Part shown: positions 8,181 to 16,349 of the stretch, piece by piece
How positions within the stretch are numbered: the stretch's first letter is position 1
Layout of the letters: each line of letters opens with the position of its first letter
DNA from: a virus
Length of the DNA: 25,110 nucleotides
Virus record (IMG/VR): IMGVR_UViG_3300036444_000034
Coordinates: 1 to 25,110 of that record
Reading direction: 5' to 3' (one strand)
Notes under the pieces: model-generated
What the model was told of the DNA's origin: nothing
The model's input: only the letters and a program-made list of their open reading frames with translations
Databases searched by the model: none
Made by a program: the position numbers and the translations under genes

Positions 8181-8282
8181 GTTCCCGGCATTGCAAGCCG
8201 CACCTTTGGCGGCAGCCCGTTTGGCGGCTTCGGCGCTTCCTGCGCGGACTTTCCCACAACCAACAGCTACTGAGGTACCAAA

Positions 8283-10016
8283 ATGGTTGGTGTACCGTTC
8301 AATCCACGGACGGCCTTTCAGCCGACTGAAAAGCCGCAGCGGGTGCAGTTCGACCCGACGGGCATCGACCAGTTGCGCGCTATTAAGGCGCAGATCCCCG
8401 GCGCCGCCGACATGAGCGACGCCCAGTTCGCACTGAAACTGCACCGAGATCGCTATTCGACCTATCCACTTGTCGACTTCCTCAACGCGTTCGGGTTGGA
8501 ACGGCGCGACGTGCTGAACGAAACAGCGAATACCCCTGGTTACAACTATGCCTCAGAAATGCTGGCTACCCCCGGCGTCGGCGAGGCGCCGAGGGAGGCA
8601 GCCGCTCGACACGGCGGCGTACTCACAACCCGCGAGCCCGGTCTGCCCGAGAACGCGGGCCGTGCCTTTCTGCAGGGTGGCTCGTTCGGCTGGGGCGATG
8701 AAGCGGTTGCTGCTGGTGCTGCGGCGCTCCATCCCCTCGTCCACGGCGAGTCAGGTAAGGATTTCGACGAGCGATATCAGGCCTATCTCGACCGCGAGCG
8801 CGGCTACATCGACAAGTTTCGAGAGCAGAACCCGATCGTCGCCTACGGCTCCGAGATTGCCGGCTCACTCCCAACCGCTTTCGCGGCCGGCGGCCAACTG
8901 CTGGCGCGAGGCGGCGGCGCACTCGGCAACCTTGCGGTCAATGCTGGAGTCAACGCAGGCCAGGGCTTCGCCTATGGCGCCGGCGCCTCCAATGGCGACA
9001 CCGCTGCCGAACGAATGACAGACGGTGTGTGGGGCACGGCGAGTTCGATGGTTACCGGAGCCGCGCTCGACGGCGTCACCAGTGCCGTCAAAGGGGTCGC
9101 CAACTGGCTTGACGGCAAACAGGTCATCAAGGCGGCACCGACCGCTCAGCAGCTCAAAACGCAATCAAGGGCCTCCACCAAAGCAGCGAAGGTCGCCGGT
9201 GTCTCACTGCGCCCAACGGCCGCTGCTATCCTCAAGCAGGATCTGGAGCAACTGCTGACCAACGGGGGGCTGATGCAGAGTGGCAGGCTGGTGGGAAACT
9301 ATGACGACATCGGCAAGGCCATGCGACACTTGGACGAGTTGGCCGAGCAACCCATGACCTTCAGCGCCTTTGAGCTGTTAGAAGACAGTTTCAGAACCGC
9401 TTCGAAAAGCAGAAAGCGACGTGAGGCCGAACTTGCCGGTCAGTTGCTTGAGCAACTCGATACCTTCATCGACAGCTTGCCGCAGGCCGCCTTCGAGGGC
9501 GTCGGCGACGGTATCGAAGCCGCCGCCCGGTACAAGGCCGGTAAGCAGCAATGGCAGGCATACAAGCGCACCAAGCTGATCGAGGACGCAATCTATGACG
9601 CCCGCCTTTCGGAGAACTTCACTGATGCCATGAAGGACAGCCTGCGCGAGATACTGCGAAGCGACAAGGATCGTAGCCGCTTCACTCCGGAGCAGATTGC
9701 CCAGATCACACAGTTCGTGCAGCACGGCGGGTCGGTGGGCAAAGTGGCCCAACAGGTGGTGGGAAGCGAGGCCCTGTGGAAGATGATCACGCCCCCGGGC
9801 GTGTCAGCCAGCGTGCCTGCTGCCGTCGCTCCGCACGTCGTTCGCTCCATTGACAGGAGCCCTATGTTTCAAGCCGACGCATTGCGCGCCAGCATCGCTT
9901 CAGGTGCCGCTCCCAAAGCGCCTCGGTTCGATGATCTCGACCTCAGAGTGCTGGCCCCGGGCGTCGGCAATGCCTCCGGCAACTACCTCGAAACGCTCAT
10001 TACTGGCCAACGCTAG
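8283..10016 (+). CDS. Large DNA ejection (internal virion) protein A
   Basis: A 577-residue protein of the kind stored in the podovirus head and ejected into the envelope to help form the DNA channel. It begins MVGVPFNP, has a polar first 115 residues, then the glycine-rich motif GGSFGWGDEAVAAG at about 131-145. A Gly/Ala-rich hydrophobic stretch follows at about 190-237, then long charged helices, and it ends in LDLRVLAPGVGN. The same ending recurs as an orphan at 17440-17706, and the opening resembles protein B (MAWVPFDP). GAGG lies 7 bases before the ATG. Its stop overlaps the stop of the convergent membrane-protein gene inside one CTAG. The position between gp4 and gp10 is unusual. Function is inferred from composition and relatives. 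Confidence 0.65.
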   Translation: MVGVPFNPRTAFQPTEKPQRVQFDPTGIDQLRAIKAQIPGAADMSDAQFALKLHRDRYSTYPLVDFLNAFGLERRDVLNETANTPGYNYASEMLATPGVGEAPREAAARHGGVLTTREPGLPENAGRAFLQGGSFGWGDEAVAAGAAALHPLVHGESGKDFDERYQAYLDRERGYIDKFREQNPIVAYGSEIAGSLPTAFAAGGQLLARGGGALGNLAVNAGVNAGQGFAYGAGASNGDTAAERMTDGVWGTASSMVTGAALDGVTSAVKGVANWLDGKQVIKAAPTAQQLKTQSRASTKAAKVAGVSLRPTAAAILKQDLEQLLTNGGLMQSGRLVGNYDDIGKAMRHLDELAEQPMTFSAFELLEDSFRTASKSRKRREAELAGQLLEQLDTFIDSLPQAAFEGVGDGIEAAARYKAGKQQWQAYKRTKLIEDAIYDARLSENFTDAMKDSLREILRSDKDRSRFTPEQIAQITQFVQHGGSVGKVAQQVVGSEALWKMITPPGVSASVPAAVAPHVVRSIDRSPMFQADALRASIASGAAPKAPRFDDLDLRVLAPGVGNASGNYLETLITGQR

Positions 10017-10270
10017 CGGCCTTTCCGCCCAAAGAACGCACCGGGGAAGCGACCGGCAACTGCGACCCCCAACAGGAAGGCCAGTGGCACCGCAACGAGA
10101 ACGGCGTACGGGCGGGGGCTGACAAAGGACATGACGATCACCACGATAGTCGCAATGCCGAACACCAGCATCGCTCCGAGGAGCACCCGCGGCTTATCGA
10201 GCGGCCCCCTGGGCTGCTCCGTCCATTCGCCACGCTCGCGGCTCAGCTCGATCTCGGGCCGTTCGGTCAT
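10013..10270 (-). CDS. Small two-span membrane protein, candidate exclusion protein
   Basis: An 85-residue protein with a polar N-terminus (MTERPEIELSRERGEW) and two hydrophobic segments: VLLGAMLVFGIATIVVIVM at about residues 31-49 and YAVLVAVPLAFLLGVAVAG at about 56-75. It ends in a basic tail FFGRKGR. It is convergent with ejection gene A and shares the CTAG containing both stop codons. The ATG at 10270 lacks a good ribosome site (a GAGGG is about 14 bases away); the frame remains open upstream but that stretch does not look coding. The convergent position resembles P22 sieA. I do not recognise a named family. Confidence 0.5.
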   Translation of the reverse strand: MTERPEIELSRERGEWTEQPRGPLDKPRVLLGAMLVFGIATIVVIVMSFVSPRPYAVLVAVPLAFLLGVAVAGRFPGAFFGRKGR

Positions 10271-10581
10271 CGATGTTATGGATCCCTCTGCAATGGTTAC
10301 AAGGAGGATGCACCCCGTCAAGCTCGACGGCAAGCCACCGTGCAAAGTGGCGGCCACGGGTAAGGCCGTCGCTCTAGGCGTTCCGCACCATCCCAGCGGT
10401 CGCCAGCATCTCTCCTCCGGTGCTCCTAAGCGCATTGGCGCGCGGGACCTGGGGAGCAGGGCAGCAACCCTAAGGCGCGCGCGCCGATCGCTGAGCTCGT
10501 GTGCATCCAATCTGGCTTGCGCCTGGTGATCGGCGCACCCCTAAGCAACGCCGTTCGATCGGCGTGAACTCAGATCGCGCG
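10271..10581. other. 311-base gap between two - strand membrane genes
   Basis: No open frame here looks coding on either strand. On the - strand a sequence near 10440-10472, GGGTTGCTGCCC followed by GCTCC, resembles the -35 half of the promoter class seen at 10995 but has no matching -10 hexamer. It may be a decayed promoter for the gene starting at 10270. The block contains alternating GC runs (GGCGCGCGCGCC near 10473) but no long inverted repeat. Confidence 0.4.
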
Positions 10582-10968
10582 TCATAGCGGCCAATGCTTG
10601 AGTGCCATTGGAGCCACCAATACGATCAGGCCGATCAACAGCACGGTCACTAACCAGAGCGCGTTTCGAAGGCCGAGCACCACTCTGTGAATGCTCTCCG
10701 CCGCTCTGGCCGCGAGCGCCGCATCCCTGCGGCCGTTCAGCAGCAGAATATCTCGCCTCTTTTCGTCCATGAAGTGGTCCAGCTCGTATGCGCCGAACCG
10801 GCCGAGCTCTTCGTGCAGAGCATTGTCAGCGAACTTGCGGTCGATCGTCAGATCGACGTATCCCCGTGTCTTGTGGCGGAACTCCCTGATGGCTTCGATA
10901 CGTGCGCGCAAATCCTCGCCGGCGACCTCGGCGGTGGTTCGCTCCCTCTTGGTGTCCGACGATTCCAT
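10582..10968 (-). CDS. Tail-anchored small membrane protein, candidate exclusion protein
   Basis: A 128-residue protein with a long charged helical cytoplasmic part (EIKRE-type composition, ending ALAARAAESIHRVV) and one C-terminal membrane span, LWLVTVLLIGLIVLVAPMAL. The start at 10968 is chosen because GAGGG sits 6 bases upstream; the ATG at 10974 would touch that site. A conserved promoter lies at 10995-11023, giving a leader of about 20 bases. The architecture, soluble helical domain plus tail anchor, differs from the other small proteins here. It may be the partner of the two-span protein encoded next to it. Role inferred only from position. Confidence 0.6.
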   Translation of the reverse strand: MESSDTKRERTTAEVAGEDLRARIEAIREFRHKTRGYVDLTIDRKFADNALHEELGRFGAYELDHFMDEKRRDILLLNGRRDAALAARAAESIHRVVLGLRNALWLVTVLLIGLIVLVAPMALKHWPL

Positions 10969-10994
10969 GCTCATCCCTCATGACTTCAGGCGCT

Positions 10995-11023
10995 ACGTTA
11001 GGTCTGGGTCCTCGGGGCAGCAA
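10995..11023 (-). promoter_or_regulatory. Conserved - strand promoter, member 1
   Basis: On the - strand: -35 TTGCTG (11018-11023), a 17-bp spacer containing CGAGGACCCAG, and -10 TAACGT (10995-11000), about 20 bases before the gene at 10968. Sequence and spacing are shared with the elements at 16202, 18550 and 19444. The constant GAGGAC in the spacer suggests an operator or another selected feature. Confidence 0.65.
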
Positions 11024-11113
11024 TAGCCCATCGATCCTCGCGGTTTGCGTAGACGAGGTCGCAGTTGAACTCTGCGAAACCGCGTATGAGACGTGTGCCT
11101 GTCCGTGAGCCCT

Positions 11114-11146
11114 TTGCACCGCCGCCGCCAACGCGCCGCGGTGCAA
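11114..11146. terminator. Hairpin upstream of gp10
   Basis: Nine-base perfect stem TTGCACCGC / GCGGTGCAA with a 15-base GC-rich loop. No U-run follows on either strand, so a factor-independent terminator is doubtful. It lies between the - strand promoter at 10995 and the start of gp10 and may separate the two transcription units. Confidence 0.35.
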
Positions 11147-11231
11147 GTCACCTCACCTCGTGCCCCCAGCCCCACCCCTCCCCCGGATCTTCCGGCGACT
11201 TAACTCACCCGACACCAATCGAGTATTTCCG

Positions 11232-12650
11232 ATGCCCCCGATCACCTGGCCTACCGGCACCGCGCCGGGCGTGAACCCCACTGAAACCGGCGGGCGGTTG
11301 ATCAATGCCTTCGCCGAGCGGGCCCCATCGGGCTCGCGCAGCGAGATCGTCTGGCGTCGCGTCGCCGGGCTGATCGCCCGCTTCACCACCACGCAGACCG
11401 CCATTCGCGGCGCCCTGTTGGTGGGCTCGGTGCTCTATGTGGTTTCCGGCAACCGGGTCTATTCGATCACCTCGAGCTATGGGGTGACTGAGCTGACCGG
11501 CACGGTGGGCGGCACGGGCCCCGTGACCATGGCACGCAACATGAAGGCGCCGGTGCCCGATGTGCTGATCGTCCATTCTTCGGGCATGTCATCGATCAAC
11601 ATCTCCGGCGCCTCTGTCGCCGTGTTCAGCGATGGCGACCTGCCCTCGGTCAACTCGATCTGCTGGGTCGATGGCTATTTCATCGTCACCGCCGAGAACG
11701 GCCTCGCCTACCAGTCGGGGCTGAACGACACGAGCTTCGCCTCGGTCGACCGCACCACGGCCGAGGCCGACCCCGACGGGCTCTATCGCGCCATCGCCTC
11801 GGGCAGCGACCTGATCCTGATGGGCACCGCCTCGCTCGAATTCTACGCCAATGCCGGCAACCCCACCGGCTTCGCCTTTAACCGCAGCGTGGTGGTGCCG
11901 ATCGGGCTCAAGGCCCCCTATGCCGTCGCCGGGTTCGAGCCGGGGTTTGCTGATACGGTGATTTTCGTTGCCAACGACAACACGGTTCGCAAGCTCCAGG
12001 GCTATGACCCCACGCCGATTTCGGGGCCCGACCTCAACCGGCTGATCGAGGCGGTGGCCAACCCCGCCGAGCTGATCGCCTGGGTCTACCAGGCGGCCGG
12101 CCACGCCTATTGGGTGCTGAGCGGGCCGGGTTGGACCTGGGTCTACGACGTTTCGACCGGCAGCTGGCACGAGCGGCAGAGCTATGGCTTTAGCGATTGG
12201 CGCTGCCGCTATGGCGTCGCCGCCTGGAGCAAGTGGTTCACCTTCGACCTCGAGAGCGGCAAGGCGTTCGAGCTGAGCTCGGCGGCGCGGCGCGATGGGG
12301 CGAACCCCCTGGTCTGGACGCTGCGCTCCAACCAGGCGCACCGCTTCCCCGGCCGCGCCGTGATCCACAAGGCCAGCTTCGATTTCGAAACCGGCATCGG
12401 CATCGACGCCGGCATCTCGCCGATCGAAACCGAGCCGGTGGTGCGGATCCGCTGGTCTGACGATGGCGGCCGCAACTGGGGGAACCCCTTGACCCGCCGG
12501 CTCGGCACCCAAGGCGAAGACGTACCTATCGACATCAACAATGCCGGGCTGACCGGCCGAAAGGGCAGGATCTGGGAGATGAGCATCTCCGACCCCGTCG
12601 AGATCGCGTTTTTCGGCGGCGCCATGGATATCGAGGAGCGCGCCGCATGA
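11232..12650 (+). CDS. gp10-like packaged DNA stabilisation protein
   Basis: In P22, gp10 binds under gp4 and seals the portal channel after packaging. From the ATG at 11232 the product is 472 residues, the length of P22 gp10. It begins MPPITWPTGTAPGVNPTE, typical of the Phage_stabilise family, and continues as repeated beta strands (LYVVSGNRVYSI, YFIVTAENGLAYQSG, HAYWVLSGPGWTWVYDV), consistent with a propeller. The frame is open up to 11160 but the extra residues are proline-rich and look non-coding. The ribosome site is weak. Its stop overlaps the next start (ATGA). The ejection-A block separates it from gp4. Confidence 0.85.
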   Translation: MPPITWPTGTAPGVNPTETGGRLINAFAERAPSGSRSEIVWRRVAGLIARFTTTQTAIRGALLVGSVLYVVSGNRVYSITSSYGVTELTGTVGGTGPVTMARNMKAPVPDVLIVHSSGMSSINISGASVAVFSDGDLPSVNSICWVDGYFIVTAENGLAYQSGLNDTSFASVDRTTAEADPDGLYRAIASGSDLILMGTASLEFYANAGNPTGFAFNRSVVVPIGLKAPYAVAGFEPGFADTVIFVANDNTVRKLQGYDPTPISGPDLNRLIEAVANPAELIAWVYQAAGHAYWVLSGPGWTWVYDVSTGSWHERQSYGFSDWRCRYGVAAWSKWFTFDLESGKAFELSSAARRDGANPLVWTLRSNQAHRFPGRAVIHKASFDFETGIGIDAGISPIETEPVVRIRWSDDGGRNWGNPLTRRLGTQGEDVPIDINNAGLTGRKGRIWEMSISDPVEIAFFGGAMDIEERAA

Positions 12651-13024
12651 GCACGCCCGATAGCCTGAGGCCGATCCCGCATCCGAGCGCCCGGCTGGTC
12701 GACGCCGACGGGGCGATCGCCAAACCCTGGTACGACTGGCTGAACCAACTGGCGACAAAACTTGCCGAGCTGACCCCGCTCGAGGGCACCGCAACCTACG
12801 ATCCGCCGCTGCTCGCCGATGGCGCCGGCGCCACTACCGACGTGACGGTGCCGGGCGCGGCGCTGGGCGATTTCGCCACCGCGGCGTTCTCGCTGGCCAC
12901 CGCAGGCATCGTCATCACCGCCTGGGTGAGCGCCCCGAACACTGTTTCCGTCCGCTTCCAGAACGAAACCGGCATGCCGCTCGACTATGGCAGCGGCAAG
13001 CTCACCGCCCGCGTTTACAAATAG
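12647..13024 (+). CDS. Virion structural protein in the tail-needle (gp26) position
   Basis: A 125-residue protein whose ATG overlaps the gp10 stop, so it is translationally coupled. The N-terminus carries ARLVDADGAIAKPWYDWLNQL, a short helix-forming motif common in phage tail and head-fibre proteins. The C-terminal half is a compact beta domain (LGDFATAAFSLATAGIVITA, then NTVSVRFQNETG). In P22 the next gene after 10 encodes the tail needle gp26. This protein is much shorter and lacks a long coiled coil, so it is not a needle homologue by sequence. A minor tail or head-plug component is the likeliest role. Confidence 0.6.
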   Translation: MSTPDSLRPIPHPSARLVDADGAIAKPWYDWLNQLATKLAELTPLEGTATYDPPLLADGAGATTDVTVPGAALGDFATAAFSLATAGIVITAWVSAPNTVSVRFQNETGMPLDYGSGKLTARVYK

Positions 13025-13033
13025 GAGCCACCT

Positions 13034-13729
13034 ATGGCTGACATTTTCGAAACCATCGGCGACTGGCTGGGCCTCAACAAGGGCAAGGCCACGCAGAAGG
13101 CCGCCGAGCAGAACCGCGGCGTCATCGACCAGCTGGGTAATACCGGCCGGCCGATCATCGAGGGGATCCAGGGGGTTACCGGCGACTACCTCGATCTCGG
13201 CAAGCTCGGCGCCGGCCGTTACGCCGATGCCATGGGCCTCAACGGCCCCGACGGCTACGCCCGGGCCGAGGCAGCGTTCCGCGCCGGGCCGGGCTACCAG
13301 TTCGCGCTCGACCAGGGGCTCGATGCGGTGGCGCGCAAGGGCTCGGCCATGGGCCGGCTCGACAGCGGCAATACCGATCTCGACCTGATGCGCTACGCCA
13401 CCGGCTATGCCGACCAGGCCTGGGGCAACTGGACCAACGGGCTCTCGGGCTACAACAACATGTACGGCCAGGGCGTCGGCAACGACGTCGCCGCCCGCGG
13501 CCTCGGCCTCGATTTCGAGAGCGGACTGTCCTCCGCCTATATGGGCGCCAACAACCAGGTCGCCGCCGGCAAGGAAGCCGGCCAGGGCGCCATGCTCGAC
13601 GCGCTGGGCTCGATCGTCGGCATCGCCGGCCAGGCGTTCGGCGGCGGCGCCTTTGGCGGCTATGGCGGCTTCAAGGGCGGCGGCGGCATGGGGCCGAACA
13701 CGCTCAACGGCACAGTCACCCAGCGATAG
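13034..13729 (+). CDS. Ejection-type internal virion protein (gp7/gp20-like position)
   Basis: A 231-residue protein beginning MADIFETIGDWLGLNKGKAT with an AGGAG site upstream. It contains GPGYQFALDQGLDAVARKGS followed by GRLDSGNT, Ala/Gly-rich helices, and a glycine-rich end (FGGGAFGGYGGFKGGGG). P22 gp7 is of similar length, and this gene lies between gp10 and the large ejection protein, as 7 and 20 do in P22. I infer a DNA ejection or transfer component packaged in the head. The homology to gp7 itself is not demonstrable by eye. Confidence 0.6.
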   Translation: MADIFETIGDWLGLNKGKATQKAAEQNRGVIDQLGNTGRPIIEGIQGVTGDYLDLGKLGAGRYADAMGLNGPDGYARAEAAFRAGPGYQFALDQGLDAVARKGSAMGRLDSGNTDLDLMRYATGYADQAWGNWTNGLSGYNNMYGQGVGNDVAARGLGLDFESGLSSAYMGANNQVAAGKEAGQGAMLDALGSIVGIAGQAFGGGAFGGYGGFKGGGGMGPNTLNGTVTQR

Positions 13730-13739
13730 GAGCCCGCAG

Positions 13740-14036
13740 ATGGCACTGAACTACCCCGACTACCTCGTCCCGCAGCCTTCGCCGACCAAGCTCACCGACC
13801 TGCTCGACCTGTGGAACCAGGGCGTCGCCCAAGGCAACGCCGATCGCTACGAGCGCGAGGCGCCGCAGCAGTTCGCCAACGCCGCGGCCCCGCTGTCGCA
13901 GTTCGGGCTGACGACGCCGCCCGATCAGTTGCGGGCGCTGTTCGCGAACCCGCAGACGCGGCCGCTCGCCCTGCAGATGGTGCAGGAGGCATCCGCCCGG
14001 CGCGCGGCTGCCGGCTATAAGCCGCAGCGACAGTGA
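13740..14036 (+). CDS. Small conserved virion-region protein
   Basis: A 98-residue protein, MALNYPDYLVPQPSPTKLTD and onward, predicted mostly helical, with no membrane segment. AGGAG at 13728-13732 overlaps the preceding stop and lies 7 bases before the ATG at 13740, so it is coupled to the upstream ejection-type gene. The longer frame that could start further upstream only overlaps that gene and is not credible. It precedes the large ejection protein and is probably an accessory of the same ejection apparatus. Function unknown. Confidence 0.65.
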   Translation: MALNYPDYLVPQPSPTKLTDLLDLWNQGVAQGNADRYEREAPQQFANAAAPLSQFGLTTPPDQLRALFANPQTRPLALQMVQEASARRAAAGYKPQRQ

Positions 14037-14155
14037 TCGCACTCCGGCACGCGGGGACCTTCAGACAGAGTCACCCACTCCATCGGCGCGTACTGCGCCA
14101 ACGCTGGCGCGGCCGCCGCTTTCTCCTCCACAACCATTAGCTATAAGGTGCAATG

Positions 14156-15904
14156 ATGGCTTGGGTACCGTTTGATCCGATGCAGCGCCCGACCCCTGTC
14201 ACTGAGGATCCGCTGCTCGCGATCTATTTGGCGAGGACGCAGGGTGCCAACCCCAACCGCCCCGAGACCTATGGCGAGAGTCATTTTGCGCAGAACATGT
14301 CCGGGCTTAACGAGGGTATCGGGTACTTGCTTGGAGGCCCGGTCGATCTCACTGCGGCTCTGCTCAACCTGGGTATCGGGGGCCTGAATATGGCGTTCCC
14401 GCCCGAACAAACGCTTGCCGACCAGATTGCAGGCAAGCACGTGGAGCCACGCTTCAAGCCGATCGTAGACCCGGTAGGCGGCTCGCAGATGATCAACCGC
14501 TTCATGGCCGATGTTGGCGCGATCACGCCAGAAACGAACGACCCCGGTAAGCAGTTCGGGCGTCGTGTCTTTCAGGAAGTCGGCGCCTCGCTCATCCCGA
14601 CGATGGGTACGATGAGTCGCGCAGCACGCCCCCTTGCTGCTGCTGCCAAGGAATTCACCCTTGCGGGCGGTGCGGGCATAGGCGCCGCTACTGCGGATCA
14701 GTTAGCCCCGGACAATCCTTGGGCAGAGTTCATAGGGCAAATACTGGGAACTGTCTCCGCGCAGGGCGCCACCAAGCTTGGCAGCAAGCTCATCACCCCA
14801 TTTCCCGTTCAGGACCCCGCTCGGCTCGGCGCGATGGAAATGCTGCAACGCGAAGGCATCGACCTTTCCGCGGGGCAGCAAACCGGGCACATTGGGCTGC
14901 AGAACATCGAAGGCGATTTGGCCGGCGCCGAGGTTGTCCAGCTCACCCAGAAGCAGACGGAGCAGTTCACCGAGGCCGTACTCAAACGGATCGGCATTAG
15001 TACCAACCGCGCGACCAAAGACGTGCTGAAGACCGGCAATGAGAACCTGGTTGCCGCATTTGGCGACATCGGTTCGCGCAATGACATCCAGCTGGCAGAC
15101 GGGAGACTCGGCAAGCAACTAGGCGACGCATACCAAGTATATGCCAAAAGTACCACTGAAGCCAATCGCCTGCCGGCTATCGAGAACTCCTTCATCGAGG
15201 CCGTCATGGCGCTGAAACCAAAAGGCGGAATCAATGTGCTTGATGGCAGCACCTACGCTAACCTCAGGACCCGCGTTGGCCAGTTGGCGCGCGATACAGC
15301 CGACCCAAAGCAAAACTCCGTGCTCATGGAGATCCAGCGCGCCCTGGATGACGCAATGGAACGCAGCCTGTCCAAGGAGGACGTCGGCGCATTTCGGTGG
15401 GCTCGCGCCGCGGATCGCGACTTCACGATCATTGAGAAGGCGGCACTGCAAGACCCGTCCGGACTAATCTCACCTAAGGCATTGCAAAGTGCCGCGGTAG
15501 CCGGACAGGATGACCTCGCAAAGCTCGCCGACAGCGGCACGATGTTGATGACACCACCGTCATCGGCCGGTACAGCGCCCGGCACGCGGCAGCTACTCAC
15601 AACGATGCCAACCATCGCGGGTGGTTACATTGGCCAACGGATCGGCGACGTGGAGGGGGCTGCGGCTGGAGCAGCGGCGGCAGCGGCGGCCAGCTCAGCC
15701 GTCCCCTACGCTATTGGTCGCGCAATCCTCTCGAATCCGGGACGACGATACCTAGCTAACCAAGTACTCAATGGGCCACCGTCCGGGTCTAACGGCTTCG
15801 GACCGCTTGGCGCAATGCTCGCGGGGCAGACCAGCGAGATCGGCCCGTCGCGCGACCCACTGGCCGAGCTTAGCGAGTTAATGTATCTGGCCGGCGGCAA
15901 ATGA
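14156..15904 (+). CDS. Large DNA ejection (internal virion) protein B
   Basis: A 582-residue protein starting MAWVPFDP, the same opening pattern as protein A. It has NMSGLNEGIGYLLGGPVDLT at about residues 47-66 leading into a hydrophobic stretch, a second Ala/Gly-rich segment at about 157-183, long charged helices with coiled-coil character in the middle, and a very Ala-rich C-terminal segment (GAAAGAAAAAAASSAVPYAI) at about 495-520 that could insert in membranes. Two adjacent ATGs are possible; the second (14156) is 7 bases from AAGG and gives the same N-terminus as protein A, so I chose it. It corresponds in position to P22 gp16. Function is inferred. Confidence 0.7.
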   Translation: MAWVPFDPMQRPTPVTEDPLLAIYLARTQGANPNRPETYGESHFAQNMSGLNEGIGYLLGGPVDLTAALLNLGIGGLNMAFPPEQTLADQIAGKHVEPRFKPIVDPVGGSQMINRFMADVGAITPETNDPGKQFGRRVFQEVGASLIPTMGTMSRAARPLAAAAKEFTLAGGAGIGAATADQLAPDNPWAEFIGQILGTVSAQGATKLGSKLITPFPVQDPARLGAMEMLQREGIDLSAGQQTGHIGLQNIEGDLAGAEVVQLTQKQTEQFTEAVLKRIGISTNRATKDVLKTGNENLVAAFGDIGSRNDIQLADGRLGKQLGDAYQVYAKSTTEANRLPAIENSFIEAVMALKPKGGINVLDGSTYANLRTRVGQLARDTADPKQNSVLMEIQRALDDAMERSLSKEDVGAFRWARAADRDFTIIEKAALQDPSGLISPKALQSAAVAGQDDLAKLADSGTMLMTPPSSAGTAPGTRQLLTTMPTIAGGYIGQRIGDVEGAAAGAAAAAAASSAVPYAIGRAILSNPGRRYLANQVLNGPPSGSNGFGPLGAMLAGQTSEIGPSRDPLAELSELMYLAGGK

Positions 15905-15992
15905 CGTCGCCACCCGCGGCAGAACCAGTTCCATCGGCCATTGCCACCGCATCTGCCGGTCACAACGGCCAGTGTCGTGATCTAAACGTGCG

Positions 15993-16172
15993 TCAGCGAT
16001 CAAAGAAAAATGATAATAAGAACCTTACCACCCGCTGTAACCAAAAGATGACACTGAAAAAGAACACTGTCGCAACCAGGCCGACGAACACCCCCACTCC
16101 CACGTTCAGGGCGAGCGGGTCGGTGATCCCAGCCCCGCCGAACAGACCGTAAAGAAATTCCTGGAGTTTCAA
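15993..16172 (-). CDS. Family-b small membrane protein (b1)
   Basis: A 59-residue protein convergent with ejection gene B. A TTG start at 16172 is preferred because AGGAGG lies 7 bases upstream. The paralogue at 19411 has the same CGACAG-TTG-AA context. The protein runs LKLQEFLYGLFGGAGITDP, then a long hydrophobic region LNVGVGVFVGLVATVFFFSV and FWLQRVVRFLLSFFF, one span plus an amphipathic or second span. The promoter at 16202-16230 gives a leader of about 23 bases. The shared motif with b2 is LK[LV]QE...G[IV]TDP. Holin-like size, but position and promoter argue for a lysogenic function. Confidence 0.6.
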   Translation of the reverse strand: MKLQEFLYGLFGGAGITDPLALNVGVGVFVGLVATVFFFSVIFWLQRVVRFLLSFFFDR

Positions 16173-16201
16173 CTGTCGGCCTCCTGTCGTTTGCAACGCC
16201 A

Positions 16202-16230
16202 ACGATAGGGGCCCGTCCTCAGCGGAACAA
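16202..16230 (-). promoter_or_regulatory. Conserved - strand promoter, member 2
   Basis: On the - strand: -35 TTGTTC (16225-16230), 17-bp spacer containing TGAGGAC, -10 TATCGT (16202-16207). It drives b1. Same layout as members at 10995, 18550 and 19444. Confidence 0.6.
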
Positions 16231-16349
16231 GCATCGATCTACCAGAGTTGCCCGCCCGCAGTGGGGTGCAGCATAGTGGCGGAGATCAGCCCCGCAAAGC
16301 TGCTTGCGAATTCCCGACAGCCTTATCCCCCTCCCCCGGAGACTTCCCC

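Noticed and set aside
8146-8415. Separate gene starting at the ATG that overlaps the gp4 stop
   Set aside because: Pro/Ala/Arg-rich product overlapping the start of ejection gene A; the first bases are better explained as a gp10 start remnant.
10131-10529. 132-codon + strand frame after ejection gene A
   Set aside because: Overlaps the membrane gene on the other strand; no start signal and no coding character.
8283-10968. Colicin-like toxin with convergent membrane immunity genes
   Set aside because: Convergent membrane immunity genes are typical of pore-forming colicins, but protein A lies among virion genes, has the composition of ejection proteins and shows no recognisable toxin domain. 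Superinfection exclusion explains the layout better, though the idea is not excluded.
11589-12794. 401-codon antisense frame under gp10
   Set aside because: Shadow of gp10; low-complexity Arg/Gly/Ala product.
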